Source of the DNA: Thioalkalivibrio sp.
Lineage (GTDB): Bacteria; Pseudomonadota; Gammaproteobacteria; Ectothiorhodospirales; Ectothiorhodospiraceae
Assembly: GCA_007120155.1 (NCBI GenBank)
Contig: SKOF01000133.1
Coordinates: 1-7,842 of the forward strand
DNA length: 7,842 bases
Direction of reading: 5' to 3'
Positions within the stretch are counted from its first letter, which is position 1; every line of letters begins with the position of its first letter. Under the pieces are notes generated by a model that worked only from the letters and a program-made list of their open reading frames with translations, ran no database searches and had not been told where the DNA came from. Shown here in pieces: positions 1 to 5,100 of the stretch. Both the position numbers and the translations under genes were made by a program.

Positions 1-711
1 GACTACGTGGCCGGGTTCCCGGATCACCCGCACCGGGGGTTCATCACCTTTACCTACATGCTCAATGGCCACATGGAGCACCGGGACAGCATGGGCAACC
101 AGGGGGACCTGAAAAGCGGCGGCGCCCAGTGGATGAAGGCGGCAAGCGGCGTGATCCACTCGGAGATGCCACGCCAGAAGGACGGGCTCATGCGTGGTTT
201 CCAACTCTGGATCAACCTGCCCGCCCGGGAAAAGATGTCCGATCCGGCCTACCAGGAGTACGGCGCCGGGGCCTTCCCCGTCGCCGACGAGCCCGGCGCC
301 CGGGTCAAGGTGCTCATGGGATCCCACGGCGAGGCCCGCGGCCCCATCGAGGACCCCCTCACCGACGTGCATTACCTGGACCTCAGCCTGGAGGCGGGCG
401 GGCGCTTCAGCCATGCGCTGCCGGAAGGGCACAACGCGTTCATCTATGTCTATGAGGGCGCGGTCAACGTCAGCGACACCGCGGTCGGCACCCACGAACT
501 GGCCGTGCTGGTCGACGGGGAAGGCGCGGTGCTGGAGGCCACGGACCAGGGGGCACGCGTCATCCTGGTGGCGGGACGCCCCATCGGCGAGCCGATCGTT
601 CAGTACGGGCCCTTCGTCATGAACCGGCGTGAAGAGATCGAACAGGCCTTCCAGGACTACCAGGAAGGCCGGCTGGTACGCACCCGTGCCCGCATGGAGG
701 GGCATGGGTAA
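1..711 (+). CDS. Pirin family protein (cupin), 5' end missing
   Basis: The reading frame is open from base 1 to the TAA at 709-711, giving 236 visible residues; the true start lies left of the window and roughly 50 residues appear to be missing compared with usual pirins. The N-terminal cupin carries the pirin signature: HPHRGF at visible residues 9-14, EHRDS at 26-30, QWM at 43-45 and HSEMP at 53-57. The four expected metal ligands are His9, His11, His53 and Glu55, spaced as in characterised bacterial pirins. The C-terminal part (about 115-236) is the second cupin-like domain, ending in the typical PFVMN..EEI..AF.DYQ.G segment. Pirins bind iron and include quercetin dioxygenases and redox-linked regulators; substrate cannot be told from sequence. 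The internal GTG at base 7 is not the start, because conserved sequence precedes it. A heptamer array begins 2 nt after the stop. Confidence 0.93.
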   Translation, partial: DYVAGFPDHPHRGFITFTYMLNGHMEHRDSMGNQGDLKSGGAQWMKAASGVIHSEMPRQKDGLMRGFQLWINLPAREKMSDPAYQEYGAGAFPVADEPGARVKVLMGSHGEARGPIEDPLTDVHYLDLSLEAGGRFSHALPEGHNAFIYVYEGAVNVSDTAVGTHELAVLVDGEGAVLEATDQGARVILVAGRPIGEPIVQYGPFVMNRREEIEQAFQDYQEGRLVRTRARMEGHG

Positions 712-713
712 TG

Positions 714-809
714 GTCAGTTGTCAGTTGTCAGTTGTCAGTTGTCAGTTGTCAGTTGTCAGTTGTCAGTTGTCAGTTGTCAGTTGTCAGTTGTCAGTTGTC
801 AGTTGTCAG
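714..809 (+). repeat. Heptanucleotide tandem array A, (GTCAGTT)13 plus 5 nt
   Basis: Thirteen identical copies of GTCAGTT run without a mismatch from 714 to 804, followed by a partial GTCAG at 805-809. The array starts 2 nt after the pirin stop and lies in the convergent pirin/yajD junction. Because 7 is not a multiple of 3, every plus-strand frame cycles through the same seven sense codons and stays open, whereas the minus strand (AACTGAC) meets TGA in all three frames. Perfect identity suggests recent slippage expansion, so copy number may vary between strains. Short heptamer tandem repeats of this kind are known from intergenic regions of several bacteria; a function is not established. 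Confidence 0.97.
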
Positions 810-829
810 GAGCGTGATTCGCCCCCGGT

Positions 830-843
830 ACCTGTCAACAGGT
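830..843. repeat. Small perfect inverted repeat between arrays
   Basis: ACCTGT at 830-835 and ACAGGT at 838-843 are perfect complements separated by CA. As RNA this would be a short hairpin (5 bp with a 4-nt loop). It sits in the spacer of about 40 nt between array A and the opposite-strand array A'. There is no T-run, so an intrinsic terminator is not supported. Confidence 0.55.
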
Positions 844-849
844 TCTCTT

Positions 850-879
850 ACAACGGACCACTGACAACGGACTACTGAC
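850..879 (-). repeat. Degenerate heptamer array A' overlapping the yajD stop
   Basis: Read on the minus strand the units are GTCAGTA, GTCCGTT, GTCAGTG, GTCCGTT and a partial GT, that is GTC(A/C)GTN in a 14-nt higher-order pattern. On the plus strand this appears as two 14-nt copies (850-863 and 864-877) differing at one base. It is the same heptamer family as array A but in opposite orientation, so ACTGACAAC at 860-868 can pair with any GTTGTCAGT in array A. The yajD stop codon TAG (872-874) and the last CAG codon lie inside the first unit, so the gene end has been built from, or invaded by, the repeat. Confidence 0.85.
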
Positions 880-1243
880 CGCCTTTAAGCAGATCCTTCA
901 GGCCGGCAAACGGGGAATGGGTGGCGCCCTTTTGGGTACTGCCGCCCTGGACACCCGTGGGATTGGCCTCCGCCTCCAGCAGGCGCTGGTGCTCGTTGTC
1001 GTGGCAGTAGAGGCACAACAGCTCCCAGTTGCTGCCGTCCGGCGGGTTGTAGTCGTGATCGTGGTTGCGGTGATGCACCGTGAGCTCATGCACGTTGGCG
1101 CGGGTGAACTCCCGGCCGCAGCGGCCGCACACCCACGGGTACATCTTCAGCGCCTGTTCGCGGTAGCCCTGCCCCCGCTCCAGCGCCTGGCGGCGCGCCT
1201 CCGCCACCACCTTGTCCAGTCTCGACTTGTCCTGACCGCTCAT
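872..1243 (-). CDS. yajD: YajD-like HNH nuclease-fold protein
   Basis: Encodes 123 residues closely resembling E. coli YajD (about 115 residues), a small HNH-family protein with no firmly established biological role. Visible motifs are GYRE.ALK.YPWVCGRC (26-42, first zinc knuckle Cys39/Cys42), ELTVHHR (53-59, the HNH histidines), DGSNWELLCLYCHDNEH (69-85, Asn72, second knuckle Cys77/Cys80, His81 and His85) and a C-terminal PFA.LK.LL (111-119). The N-terminus is about 10-20 residues longer than in E. coli and charged. I chose ATG at 1243 with GGAGAG at 1249-1254 five nt upstream; a GTG at 1246 directly before it is possible. The gene is convergent with pirin and divergent from spmAB, and has a tandem heptamer array on each side. 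Its last codons and TAG lie within array A'. HNH folds usually cut or nick nucleic acid, but its target is unknown. Confidence 0.93.
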   Translation of the reverse strand: MSGQDKSRLDKVVAEARRQALERGQGYREQALKMYPWVCGRCGREFTRANVHELTVHHRNHDHDYNPPDGSNWELLCLYCHDNEHQRLLEAEANPTGVQGGSTQKGATHSPFAGLKDLLKGGQ

Positions 1244-1272
1244 CACAACTCTCCAGCTCCCGGTTTCATGAC

Positions 1273-1301
1273 AGGATAGCGCACACCCCGAATCCGTCGA
1301 A
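1273..1301 (-). promoter_or_regulatory. Weak candidate promoter for yajD
   Basis: On the minus strand TTCGAC (1296-1301) and TATCCT (1273-1278) are separated by 17 nt. The -10 matches four of six consensus bases and the -35 only three, so this is a tentative call. It points at yajD and would give a leader of about 25 nt. Confidence 0.3.
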
Positions 1302-1313
1302 GCCCCCGCAGGA

Positions 1314-1369
1314 CCTCACGCCTCACGCCTCACGCCTCACGCCTCACGCCTCACGCCTCACGCCTCACG
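1314..1369 (+). repeat. Heptanucleotide tandem array B, (CCTCACG)8
   Basis: Eight perfect copies of CCTCACG occupy 1314-1369, between the divergent genes yajD and spmAB and ending 20 nt before the spmAB ATG. On the minus strand the unit is CGTGAGG, which gives TGA in all three frames; the plus strand is open in all frames. The array covers the place where a -35 box for the TATAAT at 1376-1381 would be. It has the same unit length as array A but a different sequence. Confidence 0.97.
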
Positions 1370-1375
1370 CCCAAG

Positions 1376-1381
1376 TATAAT
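1376..1381 (+). promoter_or_regulatory. Consensus -10 box, probable leaderless start of spmAB
   Basis: A perfect TATAAT lies 8 nt before the ATG at 1390. Transcription normally begins 6-8 nt after the -10 box, so the expected start is at about 1388-1390, on or next to the ATG. The sequence before the ATG (ccggcccc) has no Shine-Dalgarno-like run, which fits a leaderless message. With a 17-nt spacer the -35 hexamer would be ACGCCT from array B, which is not consensus; there is no TGn extension. Confidence 0.6.
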
Positions 1382-1389
1382 CCGGCCCC

Positions 1390-2736
1390 ATGAACGTCAT
1401 CTTCTTCGCCCTGGTGGCCATCGCCTTTGCCACCGCCGCATGGCACCAGCTGGCCTGGGACGGCGAGGGGGAATCCCCCATGACGCAGCTCACCGGCGGT
1501 GTCATCGACGCCGCCGGGGGCGCGGTGGAGCTGGCCATCGCACTGATCGGTGTGATGACCCTGTTCCTGGGGCTCATCAAGGTGGCCGAGGCCGGGGGCC
1601 TACTGGCGATCCTGGCCCGGCTGATCCGCCCGCTGATGGTGCGGCTGTTCCCGGATGTGCCCCCCGATCACCCGGCCATGGGCGCCATGATCCTCAATCT
1701 CTCCGCCAACATGATGGGCCTCGGAAATGCCGCCACGCCCTTCGGCATCCGGGCCATGCAGGCGCTCAATCAGCTCAATACACGGCCGGGAACCGCCACC
1801 GACTCCATGGTGCTGTTCCTGGCCATCAACACCTCCAGCGTGACCCTGCTGCCCACCGGCGTGATCGCGCTGCGCGCGGCAGCGGGGTCCTCGGATCCGG
1901 CGGGGATCCTGCCCACCACCCTGTTCGCCACCCTGTGCGCCACCGTGGCCGGGATCAGCGCGGCATTTCTGTTCCGGCGCCTGGCGCCCCTGCCGCCCAT
2001 GCCCGCAACCCCGCCACCGGAACCGGAACCGGAACAGTACGACGCGTCGGGCAGTGAGGAACCGCTCGATGTCCCGACCCCGTCGAACACCGACACCACC
2101 GGCCTGCCCGACGCCGTGGACCGCCCCTACCCGGGCTGGGTGTCCGCGCTGGCCCTGCTGGGCTTCGTGGCGCTGATTCCCCTGTCGGTGCTCTACGGCC
2201 AGGCCATCGCCCCCTGGATCATCCCGAGCCTGGTGCTCGGTTTTCTTGCCTTCGGCATGCTGCGCGGCGTGCGCATCTACGAGGTCTTCGTGGAAGGGGC
2301 GAAGGAGGGTTTCCAGGTGGCGGTGCGCATCATCCCCTACCTGGTGGCGATCCTCGTGGCCGTGGGCATGCTGCGGGCCAGCGGGGCCCTGGGGGCGTTC
2401 GTGGCCCTGCTCGGGCCCGTCACCGGGCCCCTGGGTCTGCCGCCCGAGGCGCTGCCCATGGCCCTGCTACGCCCCCTGTCCGGTTCCGGTGCCTACGGGA
2501 TCATGGCCTCGATCATCAACGACCCGGCCATCGGCCCCGACAGCTACGTGGGCTATCTGGTCACCACGCTTCAGGGCTCCACGGAGACCACCTTCTACGT
2601 GCTCGCCGTCTACTTCGGCGCAGTGGGCGTGCGGCGCCTGCGCCATGCACTGCCCGCATGCCTCACCGCTGACCTCGTGGCCGTCATCGCGGCGGTGATC
2701 GCGGTGGGCGTGGTGTTCGGGCATGCCGCCATGTAA
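1390..2736 (+). CDS. SpmA-SpmB fusion, nucleoside-recognition (Gate) domain membrane protein
   Basis: Encodes 448 residues in which two proteins that are separate in Bacillus are fused. The SpmA half (about 1-198) has an N-terminal membrane segment (3-18), further hydrophobic segments (about 47-65, 137-163, 175-195) and the hallmark NLSANMMGLGNAATP at 103-117. A Pro/Glu then Asp/Thr-rich linker (about 199-246) follows, with a slipped PEPEPE. The SpmB half (about 247-448) shows VEGAKEGF (301-308), LRPLSGSGA (360-368) and QGSTETTFYVLAVYFGAVGVRRL (395-417), with several membrane segments. Both halves carry Gate domains (nucleoside-recognition family). In Bacillus SpmA and SpmB act in spore core dehydration; in non-sporing Gram-negatives the role is unknown, possibly transport or export. 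The ATG at 1390 is favoured because SpmA proteins begin right at this membrane segment. It forms a single-gene unit, followed by a hairpin and then yaeQ. Confidence 0.92.
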   Translation: MNVIFFALVAIAFATAAWHQLAWDGEGESPMTQLTGGVIDAAGGAVELAIALIGVMTLFLGLIKVAEAGGLLAILARLIRPLMVRLFPDVPPDHPAMGAMILNLSANMMGLGNAATPFGIRAMQALNQLNTRPGTATDSMVLFLAINTSSVTLLPTGVIALRAAAGSSDPAGILPTTLFATLCATVAGISAAFLFRRLAPLPPMPATPPPEPEPEQYDASGSEEPLDVPTPSNTDTTGLPDAVDRPYPGWVSALALLGFVALIPLSVLYGQAIAPWIIPSLVLGFLAFGMLRGVRIYEVFVEGAKEGFQVAVRIIPYLVAILVAVGMLRASGALGAFVALLGPVTGPLGLPPEALPMALLRPLSGSGAYGIMASIINDPAIGPDSYVGYLVTTLQGSTETTFYVLAVYFGAVGVRRLRHALPACLTADLVAVIAAVIAVGVVFGHAAM

Positions 2737-2758
2737 CGTGCCCGAGGCAGGCAGGACA

Positions 2759-2790
2759 CGCATCCGCCGGGCGTGGGCACCCGTGATGCG
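2759..2790 (+). repeat. Hairpin-forming inverted repeat after spmAB
   Basis: CGCATC (2759-2764) pairs with GATGCG (2785-2790), and inside it CGGG (2768-2771) pairs with CCCG (2780-2783), leaving a small asymmetric internal loop and an 8-nt loop. It begins 22 nt after the spmAB stop, where a terminator would be expected, but no T-run follows, so Rho-independent termination is not supported. The rest of the 2737-2887 gap shows no convincing promoter; a direct repeat of GAAGGCC occurs near 2810-2826. Confidence 0.45.
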
Positions 2791-2887
2791 GGGGGCGGCA
2801 ACGGGAATCGAAGGCCCTGAAGGCCGCATACTTGCATCGGGGCGGTCACGACAAACGCCCTGCCCGATCACAGAGACAGGTGTACCC

Positions 2888-3439
2888 ATGGCACTCAAGG
2901 CCACCATCTTCAAGGCGACGCTGCAGGTCGCGGACATGGATCGCCATTACTATGGTGAACATGCGCTCACCCTGGCCCGTCATCCCTCGGAGACGGATGA
3001 ACGCATGATGGTGCGCGTGCTTGCCTTCGCCCTGTTCGCCAGTGACACCCTTCAGTTTGGCAGGGGCCTGTCCACCGACGACGAGGCCGACCTCCGCGAG
3101 GAGGACCTGACCGGACACATCAGTCGCTGGATCGATGTCGGCCTGCCGGACGAACGCAACCTCCGCAAGGCCTGCGGCCGGGCAACCGAGGTGACCGTGA
3201 TCAGCTATGGACGGACCGCGGAAACCTGGTGGAAGCAGAACCGGGACAGGCTTGAGCGGCTGGCCAACCTCTCGGTACTCGCACTGTCCCCGGAGACCAC
3301 CCGGGCCCTGGCCGGCCTGGCCCGGCGCAACATGCAGATACAATGCACCATCCAGGACGGGGTCATGTGGCTCACCGGTGACGAGACGGCGCTTGAGATC
3401 AGGCCGATGATCCTCAAGGCGGCGTCAGACGCGCCCTGA
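2888..3439 (+). CDS. yaeQ: YaeQ family protein
   Basis: Encodes 183 residues, against 181 in E. coli YaeQ, with strong family agreement throughout: MALKATIFKATLQVADMDR at the N-terminus, TLARHPSETDERMM.R.LAFALFA (about 28-51), LQFGRGLSTDDEADL (56-70), WIDVGLPDERNLRKACGRA (about 81-99) and a C-terminal NLSVLAL....TIQDGVMWL segment. The family has a PD-(D/E)XK nuclease-like fold according to structural work; the acidic and lysine residues in DDEADL, LPDER and the following KAC region are the plausible site, but no cellular role is settled. An upstream in-frame ATG at 2723 is rejected because the 55 extra residues lack family character and overlap spmAB. The ribosome site before 2888 is weak (AGACAGG). 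The 3' end overlaps the convergent patatin gene by 26 bp. Confidence 0.94.
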   Translation: MALKATIFKATLQVADMDRHYYGEHALTLARHPSETDERMMVRVLAFALFASDTLQFGRGLSTDDEADLREEDLTGHISRWIDVGLPDERNLRKACGRATEVTVISYGRTAETWWKQNRDRLERLANLSVLALSPETTRALAGLARRNMQIQCTIQDGVMWLTGDETALEIRPMILKAASDAP

Positions 3440-4352
3440 GTGCCTTCCTGAGCACCTCCTGCGCGGGGCGCGCCTGCTCGAAGATCTCCCTGAATCGATG
3501 GAACTCGAGCACCCGCACGTCGCGGATTTCGGGCCTGATCAGAATATCCGGCTGCCTGCGCTTGAGCTTCTCCCCAAGGATCGCCGCCTGCATGATCTGG
3601 AAGGTGTTGAAGCTGGTATCGAAATAGGAAGGCTCCCGGGCACCGTCGGCCGTGCGCGTACCCAGCGCGTCCACGGCGATGGTGATGTCACAATCGTCCA
3701 GAAGCAGGTCGTAGGGCAGCGGATTGGTGAGTCCGCCGTCCACCAGCACCCGCCCATCGAGTGTCACGGGAGCGAACAGGCCGGGCATGGCCATGCTGGC
3801 ATTGACCGCCGGCCAGAGTGCCCCGGATTGCAGCACCACCTGCTCACGACTCCACAGATCGGTGGACACCACCTGCAGGGGAATCGGCAGTTCCTCGAAC
3901 GAGGCGTGCCCGGTGGTCTGCTCCAGAAAGTCCAGGAAGGCATCCGCCCTGACCAGCCCGCCACTGCCCAGGGTCGGCTGGAAGAACCCGAGCCAGCGTG
4001 ACAGATCCTCCTCCAGGAGGGAATGGAACCAGGTCTCGTCCGGGGCCACCGTGAGACGGTCGATCTGGGCATGGATCCCGGCTGCCGTCATCCCGGCGGC
4101 ATACAGGGCGCCCATGATGGCGCCCATGCTGGAACCGGCGATCCGGTGCGGCCGCAGTTCCAGTTCGTCGAGCACCTCGAAGGCAAGCACATGGGCGAGC
4201 CCCCGGGCCCCGCCGCTGCCCAGGGCCAGCCCGATGCGCGGCCGCCCGGACGCACGCCCGACCAGGGGCGCCAGCGCCCCGGCGAGCAGCAGTTTCAGGG
4301 TCGCGCGCCGCGCCCTGTCCACAGCATCGGACTGTCTCACGCCGGAGACCAT
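3414..4352 (-). CDS. Patatin-like phospholipase, RssA type, with Tat-like signal
   Basis: Encodes 312 residues. The patatin catalytic elements are complete: oxyanion loop GSGGARG at 45-51, nucleophile motif GSSMG at 73-77 (Ser75) and DGG at 205-207 (Asp205), forming the Ser-Asp dyad of lipid acyl hydrolases. The C-terminal PDILIRPEIRDVRVLEFHRF (268-287) is the stretch shared with E. coli RssA. Residues 13-36 read RARRATLKLLLAGALAPL followed by VGRASG, resembling a twin-arginine signal: RR at 15-16, L19 K20, a hydrophobic stretch 21-31 and a possible cleavage site after Gly36, just before the catalytic domain. The start ATG at 4352 has a good GAGGG about 5 nt upstream. It is a monocistronic unit, divergent from infA and overlapping the end of yaeQ. 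The natural substrate is unknown; membrane phospholipid or lysophospholipid is likely from the family. Confidence 0.92.
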   Translation of the reverse strand: MVSGVRQSDAVDRARRATLKLLLAGALAPLVGRASGRPRIGLALGSGGARGLAHVLAFEVLDELELRPHRIAGSSMGAIMGALYAAGMTAAGIHAQIDRLTVAPDETWFHSLLEEDLSRWLGFFQPTLGSGGLVRADAFLDFLEQTTGHASFEELPIPLQVVSTDLWSREQVVLQSGALWPAVNASMAMPGLFAPVTLDGRVLVDGGLTNPLPYDLLLDDCDITIAVDALGTRTADGAREPSYFDTSFNTFQIMQAAILGEKLKRRQPDILIRPEIRDVRVLEFHRFREIFEQARPAQEVLRKALRARLTPP

Positions 4353-4538
4353 TGGCCCTCATCCGGGCGCACGCGATTCATACGGCGGCATGCCTTCCGA
4401 TCAGCGCACGCGGTTGCTCACTGACTGCAGGGTCCCGATCGAGCTTAGGGCACCATCGGTGCGGCACACAACGTCGCACCTCATGACGGCACGGCGTTGC
4501 GGCGGATGTGTCTGCCCCGCGCGGGCTGCGCCCCGCCA

Positions 4539-4567
4539 CTGAAAGGCCTCCACGATTCGTGTATAAT
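4539..4567 (+). promoter_or_regulatory. Sigma70-type promoter of infA
   Basis: CTGAAA (4539-4544, four of six -35 bases) and a perfect TATAAT (4562-4567) are separated by exactly 17 nt. The predicted start is near 4574, giving a leader of about 200 nt before the infA ATG. This is the best-scoring promoter in the window. Confidence 0.72.
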
Positions 4568-4620
4568 GTGTCGCTTATCGCTTTACGTGACACGCATAAG
4601 AAAATCGAAAACCACTTGAT

Positions 4621-4702
4621 GGGCAGCCCCATGGGCGCTGCCCGCCTTGTGCGCCACCCGGCGGGTGGCGCGTCCTTGGCCCTGGCGCCATGGCGCCGGC
4701 CA
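4621..4702 (+). promoter_or_regulatory. Hairpin-rich 5' leader of infA
   Basis: Three GC-rich stems follow one another. GGGCAGC (4621-4627) pairs with GCTGCCC (4637-4643). GCGCCACCC (4651-4659) pairs with GGGTGGCGC (4663-4671) around a 3-nt loop. TGGCC-GGCGCC (4677-4681 and 4684-4689) pairs with GGCGCC-GGCCA (4692-4702), the inner part being a perfect 14-nt palindrome. None is followed by a T-run. I do not recognise a known riboswitch or leader family. A role in translation control, RNA stability or Rho-dependent attenuation is inference. Confidence 0.5.
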
Positions 4703-4774
4703 GTCAATCCATCCATCCCATGATCGTATGGGTCAGGGCCTTCGGGACCCGCCCGATACGCAAGAGGAGATTTC

Positions 4775-4996
4775 ATGCCCAAAGAAGACCTGATCGAAAT
4801 GGAAGGCACCGTAACCGACGTCATGCCCGACCAGCGTTTCCGTGTGGAACTGGAGAACGGCATGAACGTGCACGCCTATGCCTCAGGCAAGATGCGCCGC
4901 TACCGCATCCGCGTGGTGGCCGGCGACAAGGTGAAGCTGGAGATGTCGCCTTACGACCTGACCAAGGGCCGCATCAGCTACCGCCACAAGCACTGA
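4775..4996 (+). CDS. infA: Translation initiation factor IF-1, divergent paralog type
   Basis: Encodes 73 residues, the normal IF-1 length, forming a single S1-like OB fold that binds the 30S A site and helps IF-2 and IF-3 select the initiator tRNA. Family landmarks are [13 protein letters not shown] (1-13), FRVELENG (about 22-29), [11 protein letters not shown] (about 37-47), GDKV, and the terminal [16 protein letters not shown]. The AYASGKMR core and the H-K-H tail match the second, divergent IF-1 type found beside the canonical protein in many Betaproteobacteria, rather than the HISGKMR of E. coli IF-1, so a canonical copy probably exists elsewhere. The start is secure: AAGAGGAGA (4762-4770) sits 4-5 nt before the ATG. 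It is a single-gene unit with its own promoter and long structured leader; the next gene has its own promoter. Confidence 0.95.
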   Translation: MPKEDLIEMEGTVTDVMPDQRFRVELENGMNVHAYASGKMRRYRIRVVAGDKVKLEMSPYDLTKGRISYRHKH

Positions 4997-5026
4997 GCCG
5001 ATCCGGGGCCCGTCCGTCATCGGCTC
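4995..5026 (+). repeat. Inverted repeat over the infA stop codon
   Basis: GAGCCGAT (4995-5002) and ATCGGCTC (5019-5026) are perfect 8-bp complements with a 16-nt GC-rich loop. The left arm begins inside the infA TGA. It may protect or end the infA message, but there is no following T-run, so it is not a standard terminator. Confidence 0.5.
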
Positions 5027-5036
5027 CATCGCGCGG

Positions 5037-5065
5037 TTTACGGACGCGCGGCCCCACAGGATAAT
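5037..5065 (+). promoter_or_regulatory. Candidate sigma70 promoter for the NfeD-slipin operon
   Basis: TTTACG (5037-5042, four of six) and GATAAT (5060-5065, five of six) are 17 nt apart. The start would be near 5072, giving a leader of about 29 nt before the ATG at 5101. It lies in the infA/nfeD gap and separates the two genes transcriptionally. Confidence 0.6.
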
Positions 5066-5100
5066 GCCCGGGTTCACCATTCACTCCAGGGACCCGGCTC

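Larger units (their letters stand above)
4353..4774. other. 422-bp intergenic region between patatin gene and infA
   Basis: No credible gene was found on either strand; the open frames crossing it lack ribosome sites and family features. The half nearest the patatin gene (4353-4538) holds only a short inverted repeat (GCACC/GGTGC, 4450-4462) and no clear promoter for that gene. The infA half contains the promoter at 4539-4567 and a leader of about 200 nt with several hairpins (4621-4702, and CCCAT/ATGGG at 4717-4732). Confidence 0.7.

Noticed and set aside
629..817. Open frame encoding repeated QLSVVSC units over array A
   Set aside because: It starts inside the pirin gene in another frame with no ribosome site, and the peptide is only the translation of the heptamer array.
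714..879. Possible CRISPR array
   Set aside because: The repeat unit is 7 nt and head to tail with no spacers, and no cas gene is present.
917..1279. 120-codon frame antisense to yajD
   Set aside because: It is a high-GC shadow of yajD with no recognisable domain; the minus strand carries the clear YajD motifs.
1467..1479. GGGGG-AAT-CCCCC inverted repeat early in spmAB, possible translational switch
   Set aside because: A 5-bp stem within codons of a conserved region is expected by chance in GC-rich DNA.
2723..2887. 55-residue N-terminal extension of YaeQ
   Set aside because: It overlaps the spmAB end, has no family similarity, and MALKATIF at 2888 is the family's normal start.
3724..4542. 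272-codon plus-strand frame
   Set aside because: It is antisense to the patatin gene, Ser/Arg/Pro-rich and featureless, typical of a GC-rich shadow.
4619..4723. Short 34-codon frame (MGSPMGAARL...) in the infA leader, a possible leader peptide
   Set aside because: No Shine-Dalgarno precedes the ATG and the bases are explained by the hairpin arms; only comparative data could rescue it.
4378..4863. 161-codon minus-strand frame in the infA upstream region
   Set aside because: It runs across the promoter and into infA on the other strand, with no motif or ribosome site.
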